The translations under genes were made by a program, and so were the position numbers. Below are positions 1-9,117 of a DNA stretch of 64,000 nucleotides, piece by piece. Numbering within the stretch: the stretch's first letter is position 1; every line of letters begins with the position of its first letter. The DNA is from Halonotius pteroides. GTDB taxonomy: Archaea; Halobacteriota; Halobacteria; Halobacteriales; Haloferacaceae. The notes beneath the pieces are model-generated. The model made no database searches. It was given only the letters and a program-made list of their open reading frames with translations, and was not told the DNA's origin. Location of the stretch: NCBI RefSeq assembly GCF_003605635.1, contig NZ_QMDW01000013.1, positions 1-64,000 of the forward strand, given 5' to 3'.

Positions 1-7
1 TACCGAT

Positions 8-124
8 TTAGCCTCCACTATCGGAGACAGTGAACTTCTCAATGTGATCGACTGATGCTGTATCACCGTCTCCGTGGCTCGCTTCGTCGGTCTCGTCCAC
101 ATCGGTGCTTTTCGTCGAGTACAT
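8..124 (-). CDS. possible 38-aa acidic micro-protein
   Basis: Reading the minus strand from ATG at 124 gives a 38-residue acidic peptide beginning MYSTKSTDVDE and ending with a TAA at 8-10. Its Asp/Glu/Ser/Thr-rich composition is typical of haloarchaeal proteins. A TATA-like element (148-155) lies about 27 nt upstream of the ATG, the expected spacing for a leaderless haloarchaeal transcript, and this decided the start. No family is recognised and no function can be assigned. A chance ORF remains quite possible because of its length. Confidence 0.35.
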   Translation of the reverse strand: MYSTKSTDVDETDEASHGDGDTASVDHIEKFTVSDSGG

Positions 125-147
125 CACCCACATCCTCTGGCATTCAG

Positions 148-155
148 TATTTATA
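148..155 (-). promoter_or_regulatory. TATA box for the micro-ORF at 8-124
   Basis: TATAAATA on the minus strand, centred about 27 nt before the ATG at 124, in an AT-rich patch of otherwise GC-rich DNA. This is consistent with a leaderless promoter. Confidence 0.35.
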
Positions 156-613
156 TCTATCTACCGTTTACATGATTATTCATTATGGATACGGCCAAAA
201 ACGGATTTAGAGGGCCTAAAAGGCGCGTCTGCTGCTATTCCTCCACTTCTGAGAAACCGGCCACTACAGTTGTGTGCACCTGCTGTCACCGGGGACGGTG
301 CTCCGAATTCAGTCGACTGTATACACCACCGAGGGGTATGCAGTTGTCTGCATTTAACGGTTTCAGCGGTTATATCGAGGGTTTGGCGCTAACCCTATCA
401 CTCATACGCATATTGAAGCAGTCTGTCACCGCTCAGCTTTGTGTTCCGCCCCGGCCAGCGCGCGGTGGCTCTCCTTGCTGTGGAAGGCGTTCGCCTCCGA
501 GCTTTCTATCCGCGTGGGCGGTGTGTCGACAGCGACACGAGTACAGCGTTATCGCTATGTAGCAACGCCCCCGTAATTTTACGACAGCGTGTGATTCACT
601 GTCAACCGGAGTC
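156..613. other. gene-free stretch upstream of uspA
   Basis: About 450 nt with no convincing gene. The open frames here (for example 185-562 on the plus strand) encode Arg/Cys-rich peptides that lack haloarchaeal composition. The stretch should contain the uspA promoter, but no clear TATA element could be singled out. Confidence 0.4.
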
Positions 614-1036
614 ATGAGCAAGCAGATCGTCGTTCCAGTCGACAGTTCCGAACAGTCACAGCAAGCACTCACCTACGCCGTTGAGGAGTACCCCGAAGCC
701 AAGCTCACGCTTGTCCATGCGTACGGTCTCAGCGCACACGCCGGACGCGGCGCTGTCGTTCAGCCAACCAGCGACGCCATCGATGCCGCCGAGGAACAGG
801 CCGAGGAGCTTGTAGCGGACGCCCGAGAGGTCGCCGTCGACGCCGGCCACGATGGGCCTATCGAGACGGTCGCCGAGACGGGGGATCCTGAGACGGTCAT
901 CACAGATCAGGCAGCGGACGCCGATGCGGTCTACATCGGCAGCCACGGGCGTGACGGCACAGCGCGAGTTTTGCTCGGTAGTGTGGCCGAAAAGGTCGTC
1001 CGGCGGGCTCCTGTCCCCGTTACCGTCGTCAAGTAA
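614..1036 (+). CDS. UspA-family universal stress protein
   Basis: Single-domain cytoplasmic Usp protein of 140 aa, the usual family size. It starts with the beta-strand MSKQIVVPVDSSE and ends with the ATP-binding signature G-x2-G-x9-G-S (GSHG at about 109-112, GS about 10 residues later), followed by the strand PVPVTVVK. The complete glycine motif suggests an ATP-binding type. Haloarchaea carry many paralogues and the signal that this one answers cannot be read from sequence. The ATG at 614 is the only start that keeps the first strand intact. It is a single-gene unit followed by a hairpin and a convergent tRNA. Confidence 0.9.
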   Translation: MSKQIVVPVDSSEQSQQALTYAVEEYPEAKLTLVHAYGLSAHAGRGAVVQPTSDAIDAAEEQAEELVADAREVAVDAGHDGPIETVAETGDPETVITDQAADADAVYIGSHGRDGTARVLLGSVAEKVVRRAPVPVTVVK

Positions 1037-1053
1037 CGAGCCGGACTCCCACC

Positions 1054-1076
1054 CCGGGGGAACGGTTCCACCCCGG
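1054..1076. terminator. GC hairpin downstream of uspA
   Basis: An inverted repeat 18 nt past the uspA stop. The CCGGGG / CCCCGG outer stem encloses GGAA-CGG-TTCC, with one bulged A. It may help end uspA transcription or protect the mRNA 3' end. There is no T-run after it, so terminator function is only inferred. Confidence 0.35.
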
Positions 1077-1168
1077 CTGTCCGATCCTCCGATCGCTGTC
1101 ATCGTTGATCACTGCCCGACGGTGCGTTCGTGTTACACGGGGCGTTTCAGAACCGTTCAGAGCAAGAA

Positions 1169-1241
1169 TGGGCTCGGGCGGAGTTGAACCACCGATCTCA
1201 GCCTTGTAAAGGCCGCGTCATAACCACTAGACCACGAGCCC
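1169..1241 (-). tRNA. tRNA-Val (anticodon TAC)
   Basis: The minus strand folds into a standard tRNA. Acceptor GGGCTCG pairs with CGAGCCC, followed by discriminator A. The D stem is GTC/GAC, the anticodon stem CGGCC/GGCTG encloses loop TTTACAA, and the T arm carries GGTTCAACTCC. The loop gives anticodon TAC, reading GUA and other Val codons. CCA is not encoded and no intron is seen. It lies convergent to uspA. Confidence 0.93.
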
Positions 1242-1324
1242 GCAATCGATGGAACCACCCGGCCGTCAATAACGGTTTCCTTCCGCGGCGGAAGCACTAT
1301 GCAGCCGTCAGCCCAACTTCCTTT

Positions 1325-1804
1325 ATGCCGCGGCCGCCCGCGTGGTTCCTCGTCGGCGTCGCTGTCGCCATACTGCTTGCCAGCGGCATCGTCGCCATCA
1401 CAACCGGTGCTTTCACCGGCGACTACGAGCGGACAACGATCACCGTTGTCGACGCCGTCACTGGCACCGAACGGGCCACCGTCGATGTCCGGATCGCCGA
1501 TACCCTCGACAAACGCGTTACCGGCCTGAGCACCACCGATGCGCTCGGCCCCAACGAGGGGATGCTGTTTGTTCACAACAGCGAGGGGCGACACGGCTAT
1601 GTGATGCGGGGGATGGCCTTTCCTATCGACATCGTCTTTATCGACAACAACGGGGCGGTCACAACGATCCACCACGCCGAGGTTGACGCCGACCAGCCGT
1701 TCCACGGAACCGGCCGGTACGTGCTTGAACTCCCACACAACTACACAACCGCAAACGATATTACGGTCGGCGATCGGGTCAAGATCCCCGCCGTGTATCG
1801 ATAA
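1325..1804 (+). CDS. DUF192 family membrane-anchored protein
   Basis: 159 aa. A hydrophobic segment at about residues 6-26 is a signal anchor or signal peptide, so the rest is probably extracytoplasmic. The remainder is a DUF192 domain, recognisable by the stretches VTGLS, GMLFV, MRGM.FPIDIVFID and VLELP, which form the family's small beta-barrel. The family is widespread but its biochemical role is unsettled. The ATG at 1325 places the hydrophobic segment at the N terminus; longer in-frame starts run into the tRNA and are unlikely. The next gene begins about 60 nt downstream on the same strand. Confidence 0.85.
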   Translation: MPRPPAWFLVGVAVAILLASGIVAITTGAFTGDYERTTITVVDAVTGTERATVDVRIADTLDKRVTGLSTTDALGPNEGMLFVHNSEGRHGYVMRGMAFPIDIVFIDNNGAVTTIHHAEVDADQPFHGTGRYVLELPHNYTTANDITVGDRVKIPAVYR

Positions 1805-1865
1805 TCGCCCGAGGATCACCCCATCGAAGCCAACCCTCTTGCCGACCGCTCCCCTACAAACTGTA

Positions 1866-3794
1866 ATGAGTAGCATCGAGCCCGCGAGCGATGACGATCC
1901 CTTTGAGGCACAACGCGAACGGGTCGACAACCCGATGGCGCGGCTGGTCGGCGAGTACGGTCGACCCTACTGGCTGTCTGTCACGCTGGGGATTCTCGCC
2001 AGCCTTGCTGCCCGACTGTTGGATCTGTTGCCGGTGATCCTGCTCGGCGTCGCCATCGACAGCCTGTTTCAACGTGTCGAACCCTTCGAGCTCCCGTTAG
2101 TCCCACAGGCGTGGCTGCCAAGCACACCGATCGACCAGTTTGCCCTCGTTGTCGGCCTTATCGCCGCCGCCTTCATCACCGGTGCGGCGTTTCACTGGCT
2201 CCGCAACTACGGCTTCAACGCCTTCGCTCAAGACATCCAACACGATGTTCGCACCGACACCTACGATACGATGCAGCAGCTCGATATGGGCTTTTTTGCC
2301 GACAAACAGACCGGTGAGCTGATGTCGATTCTCTCAAACGACGTAAACCAGCTGGAGCGGTTCCTCAACGACGGCCTCAACTCCGCCTTCCGACTGGCGG
2401 TCATGGTCGTCGCTATCGCGGCGTATCTCGTCTATCTCAACCCCCAACTCGCGGTCGTCGCGCTCTCGCCTGTCCCGCTGATCGCCATCTTCACCTACAT
2501 TTTCGTCAAGACAATCCAACCGAAATACGCCGCCGTCCGCTCCAGCGTCGGCGACGTGAACTCCCGACTGGAAAACAACCTCGGCGGCATCCAGGTCATT
2601 AAATCCTCCAACACCGAGGCGTTCGAATCCGGCCGCGTTGACGATGTCTCACGGGACTACTACGAGACCAACTGGGGGGCGATCACGATCCGCATTCGCT
2701 TCTTCCCCGGCCTGCAACTCATTTCGGGGGCAGGATTCATCCTCACCTTCCTCGTCGGCGGGCTGTGGGTGTTTTCGGGGTCGGGGCCGGGCCCGTTCAC
2801 CGGGGCGCTCTCGACCGGCGAGTTCGTCGTCTTCATTCTCTTCACCCAACAACTCGTCTGGCCGATGGCCCAGTTTGGACAGATCATCAACATGTACCAG
2901 CGGGCCGAAGCCTCCGCAGAGCGGATCTTCGGGCTGATGGATGAAACCGACGCGCTCGAAGACGATACCGGCAGCGACGACCTTGTTGTCGACGACGGGC
3001 AGGTCGCATACGACGATGTGCGCTTCAGCTACGACGATGAGCCGGTACTCGACGACATCAGCTTTAGCGTCGACGGCGGTGACACCCTCGCCCTCGTCGG
3101 GCCGACCGGTGCCGGGAAATCGACCGTCCTCAAACTCCTCTTGCGGCTCTACGATCCTGATGGGGGGGCGATCCGGATCGACGGTCAAGATATCCAATCA
3201 GTGAGCCGCACCTCCCTCCGACAAGCCATCGGCTACGTCGGCCAGGAATCCTACCTGTTCTACGGCACCGTCCGCGACAACATCGCCTACGGCAGTTTCG
3301 ACGCCAGCGACGCCGATATACGCGCGGCCGCCGAGGCCGCCGAAGCCCACGACTTCATCCAAAATCTCCCGGACGGCTACGAGACGATGGTCGGCGAACG
3401 CGGCGTGAAACTCTCCGGCGGCCAACGTCAGCGGATCGCTATCGCTCGGGCGATCCTTGAGGATCCGGCGCTCCTCGTACTCGATGAGGCGACCTCCGAT
3501 GTCGACACCGAGACCGAGATGTTGATCCAGCGCAGCCTTGACGATCTGACGACCGACCGGACGACGTTCGCTATCGCCCACCGGCTCTCAACGATCAAGG
3601 ATGCCGACCGGATCGTTGTGCTTGAGGATGGCCGTATCGTCGAACACGGCAGCCATGAGGAGCTGCTTCGCGCTGACGGGCTGTACGCTCACCTTTGGGG
3701 GGTGCAGGCCGGCGAGATCGACTCGCTACCACAGGCGTTCATCGATCGTGCCACCCAACGGCAGGCCCGCACCGAGACGGCCGAAGACGACTGA
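1866..3794 (+). CDS. MsbA/MDR-like ABC exporter (fused permease-ATPase)
   Basis: 642 aa half-transporter with a type I exporter fold. Residues about 50-380 hold six hydrophobic segments, followed by the ATP-binding cassette. Walker A GPTGAGKS lies near residue 410, signature LSGGQRQR near 515, Walker B LLVLDEATS near 537 and the switch His (AIAHRLST) near 570. It presumably works as a homodimer exporting a lipid, peptide or drug, because no partner half-transporter is adjacent. Substrate is unknown. The ATG at 1866, giving MSSIEPAS, was chosen because upstream in-frame codons fall in the DUF192 gene. Confidence 0.9.
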   Translation: MSSIEPASDDDPFEAQRERVDNPMARLVGEYGRPYWLSVTLGILASLAARLLDLLPVILLGVAIDSLFQRVEPFELPLVPQAWLPSTPIDQFALVVGLIAAAFITGAAFHWLRNYGFNAFAQDIQHDVRTDTYDTMQQLDMGFFADKQTGELMSILSNDVNQLERFLNDGLNSAFRLAVMVVAIAAYLVYLNPQLAVVALSPVPLIAIFTYIFVKTIQPKYAAVRSSVGDVNSRLENNLGGIQVIKSSNTEAFESGRVDDVSRDYYETNWGAITIRIRFFPGLQLISGAGFILTFLVGGLWVFSGSGPGPFTGALSTGEFVVFILFTQQLVWPMAQFGQIINMYQRAEASAERIFGLMDETDALEDDTGSDDLVVDDGQVAYDDVRFSYDDEPVLDDISFSVDGGDTLALVGPTGAGKSTVLKLLLRLYDPDGGAIRIDGQDIQSVSRTSLRQAIGYVGQESYLFYGTVRDNIAYGSFDASDADIRAAAEAAEAHDFIQNLPDGYETMVGERGVKLSGGQRQRIAIARAILEDPALLVLDEATSDVDTETEMLIQRSLDDLTTDRTTFAIAHRLSTIKDADRIVVLEDGRIVEHGSHEELLRADGLYAHLWGVQAGEIDSLPQAFIDRATQRQARTETAEDD

Positions 3795-3884
3795 TCGACA
3801 CCGGCGTTTTCCCCCAGTCGCGCCGCTTTCGCGGCATCGCCACGTGTCACACGGCTTTTACGCTCAGCCACGGAACAACCACCA

Positions 3885-4544
3885 ATGAGTGATCCCGACG
3901 CTGGCGATACCCTGGCCCTCTCCTGTCCGGCCTGTTCGCCCCACGACGACACCGTCCATGAGGTACTGAAGCCCGGCGGCACCGCGACCGTTCGTTGTAA
4001 CGACTGCGAGCACGTCCACAAGGAGACGATCGAGTCGACAGCAGCCGTCGAGAAACGCGTGATCGTCTCTCAGGGCGGCGAATCGATCAGCACACACATC
4101 GATGTCGACCCCGAGGAGACAGTTGCGGTTGGCGATGAGTTCGTTGTCGACACCCCTGAGGCGATCTTTCAGGCCCGGGTGACCAGCCTCGAACAGCAAG
4201 ACGGCGACGCCCGCCCGGAAAGTGCGGTCGCAGACGACCTCGAAGCGATCTGGACACGGGCGATCGACAACGTCAGCGTCAACGTGACGCTCCACCCCAA
4301 CGACGACTCCCGCGACGACAGCCGGAGCCTCACGATCAACGTCCCCGGCGACTACGAGCTATCTGTCGGCGCGACCGAATCCTTTGGCGACGACGAGTTC
4401 ACGATCACCGGGCTGTTGGTTCGAGACGATGCCGAGGGCTATCGGTTCGATCAGTTCGACGAGGACGGCGATATGGTGTACGCCAAGGACTGCAAGCGCG
4501 TCTACGGCGTCGACGAACAGACGACCGCGTGGTCGGCGTGGTAA
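3885..4544 (+). CDS. HVO_0476-type zinc-finger protein
   Basis: 219 aa acidic protein. The N terminus holds a zinc ribbon with Cys14-x2-Cys17 and Cys38-x2-Cys41 (CPAC, CNDC). The remainder is a beta-rich region without catalytic motifs that could be recognised. It matches the haloarchaeal family named after Haloferax HVO_0476, whose function is not known. A nucleic-acid or protein-binding role is only suggested by the ribbon. It is monocistronic; the next gene is about 325 nt away behind a repeat. Confidence 0.75.
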   Translation: MSDPDAGDTLALSCPACSPHDDTVHEVLKPGGTATVRCNDCEHVHKETIESTAAVEKRVIVSQGGESISTHIDVDPEETVAVGDEFVVDTPEAIFQARVTSLEQQDGDARPESAVADDLEAIWTRAIDNVSVNVTLHPNDDSRDDSRSLTINVPGDYELSVGATESFGDDEFTITGLLVRDDAEGYRFDQFDEDGDMVYAKDCKRVYGVDEQTTAWSAW

Positions 4545-4869
4545 GATAACGTTTCAAAATCGCGTTGCTGACCCACTGTTTCTACTGAAAATCGTACTGT
4601 GACCACTGTCGCCCAGAAAGCCCTCGGTCGTTCCGCTCCCGCGGCTCTCACGGCTCCCTTCGGTCGCCGTTCGAGCGGGTCGCGGTCTCCCTGCGGTCGA
4701 CCGCTCGCTCGCTGCGCGCTTCGTCGCTCACTTCGTTCGCTCCTGCAGTGCTTGCGTTCTCGGGGTTCGCGGAACGCCCTCGCCCTTTCATTCCACCAGG
4801 GCACCGATTGGTTGGGATCACAACGTAACCGGGCGTAACGGCTACATGTGCTGTGCGCCAACACTCGAC
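4545..4869. other. intergenic stretch containing a dispersed repeat
   Basis: About 325 nt without a credible gene. It is rich in CGCT/TCGC-type simple motifs and contains the repeat copy listed separately at 4708-4800. The minus-strand frame through it gives an Arg/Glu-rich peptide with no family resemblance and is treated as an artefact. Confidence 0.5.
4708..4800 (+). repeat. dispersed non-coding repeat, copy 1
   Basis: A 93-nt segment matching 40248-40341 in the same orientation. Shared blocks are CTCGCTGCGC, CTTCGTCGCTC, CGCTCCTGCAGTGC, GGGTTCGC-type, TCGCCCTTTCA and a CCGCCAGG/CCACCAGG end. Both copies lie between genes. Origin and function are unknown. Confidence 0.6.
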
Positions 4870-5493
4870 ATGAACATGGCGACAGCCCGCGACCGGCTGG
4901 TCGACAGCCTCGTCGCCAACGACATCATCACGAAATCGAGTACCGCCGAGGCGATGCGCGCGGTGCCGCGCCACAAGTTCGTCGACGACGAGCATCAAGA
5001 GCAGGCCTACCAGGATCGCCCGCTGCCGATCGGCAACGAGCAGACGATCAGCGCGCCGCATATGGTCGGCCACATGGTCGACCTACTCGATGTCGACCCC
5101 GGGGATCGCGTTCTCGAAATCGGAACCGGCTGTGGCTACCACGCCGCGGTCACCGGCGAGATCGTCGGCGGTGGCAGCGTCTTCAGCGTCGAGTACGACC
5201 CCGACCTCGGCGAGGCGGCCCACCAGCGACTCGCCGACCTCAGCTACGATGTGGCTGTCCGGATCGGTGACGGCCGAGAGGGGTGGCCCGAAGAAGCTCC
5301 GTTCGACGCCAGCTATCTCACCTGTGCGGCCGCTGAGCCGCCGTCGGCGGTGATCGAGCAGACCACGACCGATGGCGTCGTCGTCGGGCCATTCGGTTCG
5401 GGCCAACAGGAGCTCAAACGGATCGTTCCGGGGGCTGACGGAAGCTACGATACCGAAACGATCGCGCCGGTTCGGTTCGTCCAGATGCGCTGA
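4870..5493 (+). CDS. pcm: protein-L-isoaspartate O-methyltransferase
   Basis: 207 aa SAM-dependent enzyme that methylates isoaspartyl residues in damaged proteins so that they can be repaired. It has the family's substrate loop PLPIG..QTIS.PHMV (about residues 51-65), SAM motif I LEIGTGCGYHAA (about 82-93) and the acidic post-motif strand SVEYD. Length is normal. Three ATGs are close together (4846, 4870, 4876); 4870 is preferred because homologues start shortly before the first helix. A divergent paralogue follows 40 nt later, so the two probably form one transcription unit. Confidence 0.9.
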   Translation: MNMATARDRLVDSLVANDIITKSSTAEAMRAVPRHKFVDDEHQEQAYQDRPLPIGNEQTISAPHMVGHMVDLLDVDPGDRVLEIGTGCGYHAAVTGEIVGGGSVFSVEYDPDLGEAAHQRLADLSYDVAVRIGDGREGWPEEAPFDASYLTCAAAEPPSAVIEQTTTDGVVVGPFGSGQQELKRIVPGADGSYDTETIAPVRFVQMR

Positions 5494-5533
5494 CCGCGGT
5501 GGGATTAAACCGTTCCATCCCCCAGTTTCGACA

Positions 5534-6286
5534 ATGGATCACGAAACGCTCCGGGCCGATATGGTCGATGGGTTGGAACGCGCCCTTGAGCGACCGCTCG
5601 GAGCCGCGGTGCTGGACGCTCTCGGAACCGTCCCGCGCCACGAGTTTGTCGACGACGCTTACGAACCCGGCAGCGACGAGGTCGCCGGCTCCCGCGTGCT
5701 TGGTCTCCGGACGGTCGCCCGCATGATCGCCGCGCTTGCGGCCGACGACGGCGACGACACCCTCGTTGTCGGTGCAGGCGTCGGCTACACGACGGCGCTG
5801 TTGGCCGAGATCGCCGGCGGCCGCCATGTTCACGCCATCGATATCGACCGCCAACTCGTCCACATCGCTCGCGATAACCTCGGGACGGCGGGTTACGACG
5901 CCGTGTTGGTTGACTGCCGCGATGGGGCTCGCGGCTACCCCGAATACGCGCCCTTCGATCGTGTCTTGATCGAGAGTGCGGTACACGACGTGCCGCGGGC
6001 GATCCGCGAGCAACTCGCCGAGGGGGGCCGGATCGTTTTTCCACGCGGGACGACCGATCAGACGCTCGTTGCTGTTGAGCCCGCCGGCGATGGCGGCCTT
6101 GAATCGGTTGGTGAGTTCGGTTCTGTTGGCTTCCGGCCGATGTTGGTTGACGGCGAACAACCTAGCGGCCACGAGCGCAACCGGACGCGCCGGGAGGACG
6201 CCGAGTTCGACTCCCAGGGCTACTTCGCCAAAACAGGCTGGGAGTACGAGTGGCTCAACTGGGACAACCGGCGTGACTCGCGGTAG
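5534..6286 (+). CDS. PCMT-family methyltransferase paralogue, divergent
   Basis: 250 aa. Shows the PCMT fold: VPRHEFVDDAY at the N terminus, SAM motif I VVGAGVGYTTALLAEI at about residues 77-92, then HAIDID, and the PFDRVLIESAVHDVP strand typical of the family. The isoaspartate-recognition segment of its neighbour (PLPIG, QTIS) is absent and replaced by an unrelated GSDEVAGSRVLGLRTV. A C-terminal extension of about 40 polar residues is present. It is probably a SAM enzyme with a changed or lost substrate. The ATG at 5534 lies 40 nt after the first paralogue. Confidence 0.8.
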   Translation: MDHETLRADMVDGLERALERPLGAAVLDALGTVPRHEFVDDAYEPGSDEVAGSRVLGLRTVARMIAALAADDGDDTLVVGAGVGYTTALLAEIAGGRHVHAIDIDRQLVHIARDNLGTAGYDAVLVDCRDGARGYPEYAPFDRVLIESAVHDVPRAIREQLAEGGRIVFPRGTTDQTLVAVEPAGDGGLESVGEFGSVGFRPMLVDGEQPSGHERNRTRREDAEFDSQGYFAKTGWEYEWLNWDNRRDSR

Positions 6287-6342
6287 CTGCGTCCGGCACT
6301 CTCAAGCGATACACTCAGGGCCATTGCGGCTCAACACCCTCT

Positions 6343-6606
6343 GTGGCCCGATCAGAGCCTTCCGCGGACGACCCCGACGAGGACACCTTCGCAGCCCTGA
6401 CGCTCAAAGAGCGGATCGTCGTCGCCACCGCCCAAGATCCCTCAAAGGCGATCGTTGTCATCCTTCTCGGGCTGTTTGCGTTGACCTTCCTCGTCGCGCT
6501 GTCGTTGGTATTCCCCGTTGTTGCCGGACTCTTCGTCCTTGGGACGCTGCTGGTTGTCGTTCTCGCCGTCGGTGGCTACGTTGTGCTCACCCGTCTTGAC
6601 GGCTGA
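6343..6606 (+). CDS. small haloarchaeal membrane protein
   Basis: 87 aa starting with GTG. An acidic cytoplasmic head (residues 1-35, with a LTLKERIVVATAQDPSKA helix) is followed by two tightly spaced hydrophobic helices (about 37-57 and 60-82) and a short basic-acidic end. No family name is certain. It stands between a methyltransferase gene and the end of a convergent transducer gene 18 nt away. Acidic composition and codon use match neighbouring real genes. Confidence 0.6.
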   Translation: MARSEPSADDPDEDTFAALTLKERIVVATAQDPSKAIVVILLGLFALTFLVALSLVFPVVAGLFVLGTLLVVVLAVGGYVVLTRLDG

Positions 6607-6624
6607 AACCGCCGCGCCCCACGG

Positions 6625-8172
<1,548 letters not shown>

Positions 8173-8213
8173 TCGTTATCATGCTTCATTGTGCCGACAC
8201 ACGTAAGTTTTTA

Positions 8214-8241
8214 TTCATGAATATTGATCCATATTCAAGAA
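8214..8241. promoter_or_regulatory. 28-bp imperfect palindrome in the Htr-like promoter
   Basis: TTC-A-TGAATAT-TGATCC-ATATTCA-A-GAA: seven perfect pairs plus outer TTC/GAA around a GATC centre. It lies 42-69 nt upstream of the minus-strand start at 8172, directly behind an AT-rich TATA-like stretch (about 8205-8213), where a dimeric regulator would overlap the BRE/TATA region. The divergent Nudix gene begins 146 nt away on the other side. Confidence 0.5.
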
Positions 8242-8387
8242 ACGAACGTCTGGCACAATTACTCTCGCTAAAACGAATCGGGGTAAAACTGCAAAATAGT
8301 GCGATATCAAAAACTGGATTTCAGCCAGGAGGTGCCCGTTGTGAGCAAAACAGAACGGCTACCCGAACCGCGGCCTACCGTCCAGCT

Positions 8388-8918
8388 ATGACCGATTGGC
8401 AGCGACTCGCCTCGGAAACCGAATACGACTGTGGCTGGTTCACCGCCGGCTACGATCGCGTGGTTGAACCCTCGGGCCGGGAGGCCGACTACTACTGGGT
8501 CGACAAACCGAACGATGGCCTTGGGATCGTCGCCGTTACCGACGACGACCGCGTGGCGATGGTCGAACAGTACCGCCCGAAGTTAGCGGAGTCGTTCGTG
8601 GAGTGTCCCGGCGGCTACGTCGAATCCGGCGAATCCTATGTCGAGGCCGCCGAACGCGAACTCAAGGAGGAAACCGGGTTGTCGGCCGAGGAGTGTACGT
8701 TGCTGTCGACGTACTACCCGAGTGCGACGATGCGGTTCCAGCGTGGGCTGGTCGTCGCCACCGGGCTGGAGGCTGGCGACGCTGATCCCGATGAGGGCGA
8801 GTACATCGAGTGGCGATTCATGAGTGTGGAGGAGGCTATCGAGTCGGCGAAAACGTCGCCGACGACGGGCTGGACGTTGACAGCGTTGTTAGCGGCGCGT
8901 GAGGAAGGGTATATTTGA
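8388..8918 (+). CDS. Nudix hydrolase, ADP-ribose pyrophosphatase type
   Basis: 176 aa. The complete Nudix box G-x5-E-x7-REL-x-EE-x-GL lies at about residues 73-95 (GGYVESGE...RELKEETGL). Before it, MVEQYRPKL and the FVECPGGYV strand are typical of the ADP-ribose pyrophosphatase branch. It would hydrolyse nucleoside diphosphate derivatives such as ADP-ribose using Mg2+, although substrate cannot be fixed from sequence. The ATG at 8388 gives MTDWQRLA; longer in-frame starts run through the divergent promoter and the palindrome, so they are rejected. Confidence 0.85.
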   Translation: MTDWQRLASETEYDCGWFTAGYDRVVEPSGREADYYWVDKPNDGLGIVAVTDDDRVAMVEQYRPKLAESFVECPGGYVESGESYVEAAERELKEETGLSAEECTLLSTYYPSATMRFQRGLVVATGLEAGDADPDEGEYIEWRFMSVEEAIESAKTSPTTGWTLTALLAAREEGYI

Positions 8919-8968
8919 TCGATCGACTCAGTCCGGACGCCGTCTTTGAATTCTCGACGAGAGACTAA

Positions 8969-9112
8969 TTATTCGCCGCCGTCGGCCCGCGCTTCCGTCG
9001 CCGAGTCCTCCCACGGGCTCACATCGACACCGCGGCTTTCGAGGTAGTCGCGGATTTCGTCCTGTTGCTCCGCTAGTCCGTCTCGCAGTTCCTCGATTTC
9101 CTCGTCGGTCAT
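8969..9112 (-). CDS. 47-aa acidic protein, candidate antitoxin partner
   Basis: Reading from ATG at 9112 gives MTDEEIEELRDGLAEQQDE..., 47 residues, strongly acidic and largely helical, ending at TAA 8969-8971. It starts 5 nt after the stop of the gene at 9118-9504 on the same strand, so the two are co-transcribed. A short acidic helical protein tied to a TumE-like protein resembles an antitoxin, but no DNA-binding motif is visible and the role is inferred only from context. Confidence 0.6.
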   Translation of the reverse strand: MTDEEIEELRDGLAEQQDEIRDYLESRGVDVSPWEDSATEARADGGE

Positions 9113-9117
9113 CGGCT

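Noticed and set aside
185-562. Open frames upstream of uspA (plus strand)
   Set aside because: Arg/Cys/Ser-rich translations with no haloarchaeal composition, no family match and no promoter spacing; treated as chance frames.
4502-4864. Minus-strand 120-codon frame between the zinc protein and pcm
   Set aside because: It runs through the dispersed repeat and gives an Arg/Glu-rich peptide; explained by simple CGCT-type motifs.
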